From: Clostridium tyrobutyricum DSM 2637 = ATCC 25755 = JCM 11008
GTDB taxonomy: Bacteria > Bacillota > Clostridia > Clostridiales > Clostridiaceae
DNA length: 64,000 nt
Assembly (NCBI RefSeq): GCF_000359585.1
Contig: NZ_APMH01000005.1
Coordinates: 62,001-126,000 of the forward strand
Direction: 5' to 3'
Below are positions 63,892-64,000 of this stretch, one piece after another. Made by a program: the position numbers and the translations under genes. The notes beneath the pieces were generated by a model that had not been told where the DNA came from, ran no database searches, and saw nothing but the letters and a program-made list of their open reading frames with translations. The first letter of the stretch is position 1; each line of letters opens with the position of its first letter.

Positions 63892-64000
63892 TTGGATAGA
63901 AAAGAAACTGTAAAAATATTAGGTGAGCATTTTGGGATGAAACCTGAATATATGGGGACACCAAGTTTTGCATACCAAATTAAATCGCCACAAGGAATTA
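63892..64000 (+). CDS. Phage virulence-related-type protein, N-terminal part
   Basis: Starts at a TTG seven bases after AGGAGGT and runs off the right end of the window. The visible residues (DRKETVKILGEHFGMKPEYM, then GTPSFAYQI) match the beginning of the 'virulence protein' family of clostridial prophages as I recall it. The function is unknown. Confidence 0.6.
   Translation, partial: MDRKETVKILGEHFGMKPEYMGTPSFAYQIKSPQGI

Larger units (their letters stand above)
41745..64000. mobile_element. Left part of an integrated prophage or phage-like island in the rlmD 3' end
   Basis: From the 3' end of rlmD to the window end the content is accessory: restriction-modification genes, an HTH/ImmA pair, and a replication module of phage type (DUF2800, DUF2815, family A polymerase, KilAC antirepressor, VapE, VRR-NUC, SNF2 helicase, DUF1492, HNH, ParB-methylase). 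The rlmD/rumA 3' end is a known integration hotspot in streptococci. The shift in codon use in the last rlmD codons suggests that attL lies near 41745. The right end, integrase and structural genes are outside the window. Confidence 0.75.

Noticed and set aside
1-64000. CRISPR arrays, rRNA genes, tRNA genes and complete insertion sequences
   Set aside because: I found no regular direct-repeat/spacer array, no conserved rRNA segments, no foldable tRNA and no transposase gene while reading both strands.

Overview
The window is AT-rich DNA with Clostridium-type gene content: two guanine riboswitches, a purECFMNHD operon, an FMN riboswitch with ribDE-ribBA-ribH, frequent TTG/GTG starts behind strong GGAGG ribosome binding sites, and an LTA-synthase-like sulfatase. 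A Clostridium sensu stricto chromosome is the best fit; the species cannot be fixed from the sequence alone.

Chromosomal part, 1 to about 41,745. It opens with the N-terminus of an HtrA-type protease (minus strand), then a MATE transporter, a membrane-anchored phosphoesterase and an orphan Eco57I/TaqI-like adenine methyltransferase. A guanine riboswitch precedes a hypoxanthine/guanine permease, and a second one precedes the complete pur operon (8246-15314). After an exopolysaccharide phosphodiester-glycosidase-like protein, an MBL hydrolase and a MetH-activation-domain-like protein comes the most interesting metabolic block, 19289-33006. It holds a DeoR regulator, a divergent rpiB-tal-tkt set, and gpsA-like, tpiA-like, EryC-like, class II aldolase, galactitol-type PTS IIA-IIB-IIC, GlpA-like, GlpB-like and DUF1667 genes. 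All three isomerase families of the Brucella erythritol route (EryC, TpiA2/EryH, RpiB2/EryI) are present, with a PTS where a kinase would be expected, and transketolase plus transaldolase to consume erythrose 4-phosphate. I read it as a PTS-dependent tetritol (erythritol/threitol-like) catabolic system. The riboflavin operon, a TauE/SafE permease, an LtaS-like protein, a lysine-rich membrane protein and rlmD follow.

Mobile part, about 41,745 to beyond 64,000. An integrated element (prophage or phage-like island) appears to start inside the 3' end of rlmD, whose last codons are G-rich and unlike the rest. Its left end carries a possible new restriction-modification or defence locus. Two TSPPY-type DNA methyltransferases with a small AbrB-like protein face a convergent operon of an HTH regulator, a ferredoxin-type Cys-cluster protein with a degenerate nuclease core, a winged-helix-like protein and a PD-(D/E)XK nuclease with its own Cys cluster.

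Next come a large ImmA/IrrE-type protein, a structured non-coding region with a GNRA hairpin and a possible pseudoknot, and a phage early module: sigma-like protein, Rrp5-like, DUF2800, DUF2815, family A DNA polymerase, KilAC antirepressor, DUF4406, VapE primase/helicase, VRR-NUC, an intervening HNH gene, SNF2 helicase, DUF1492, HNH, and a ParB-methyltransferase fusion. Near the window end two genes share a 39-nt leader hairpin with a compensatory base-pair change, flanking a small holin-like toxin candidate. Structural phage genes and the integrase are not in the window.
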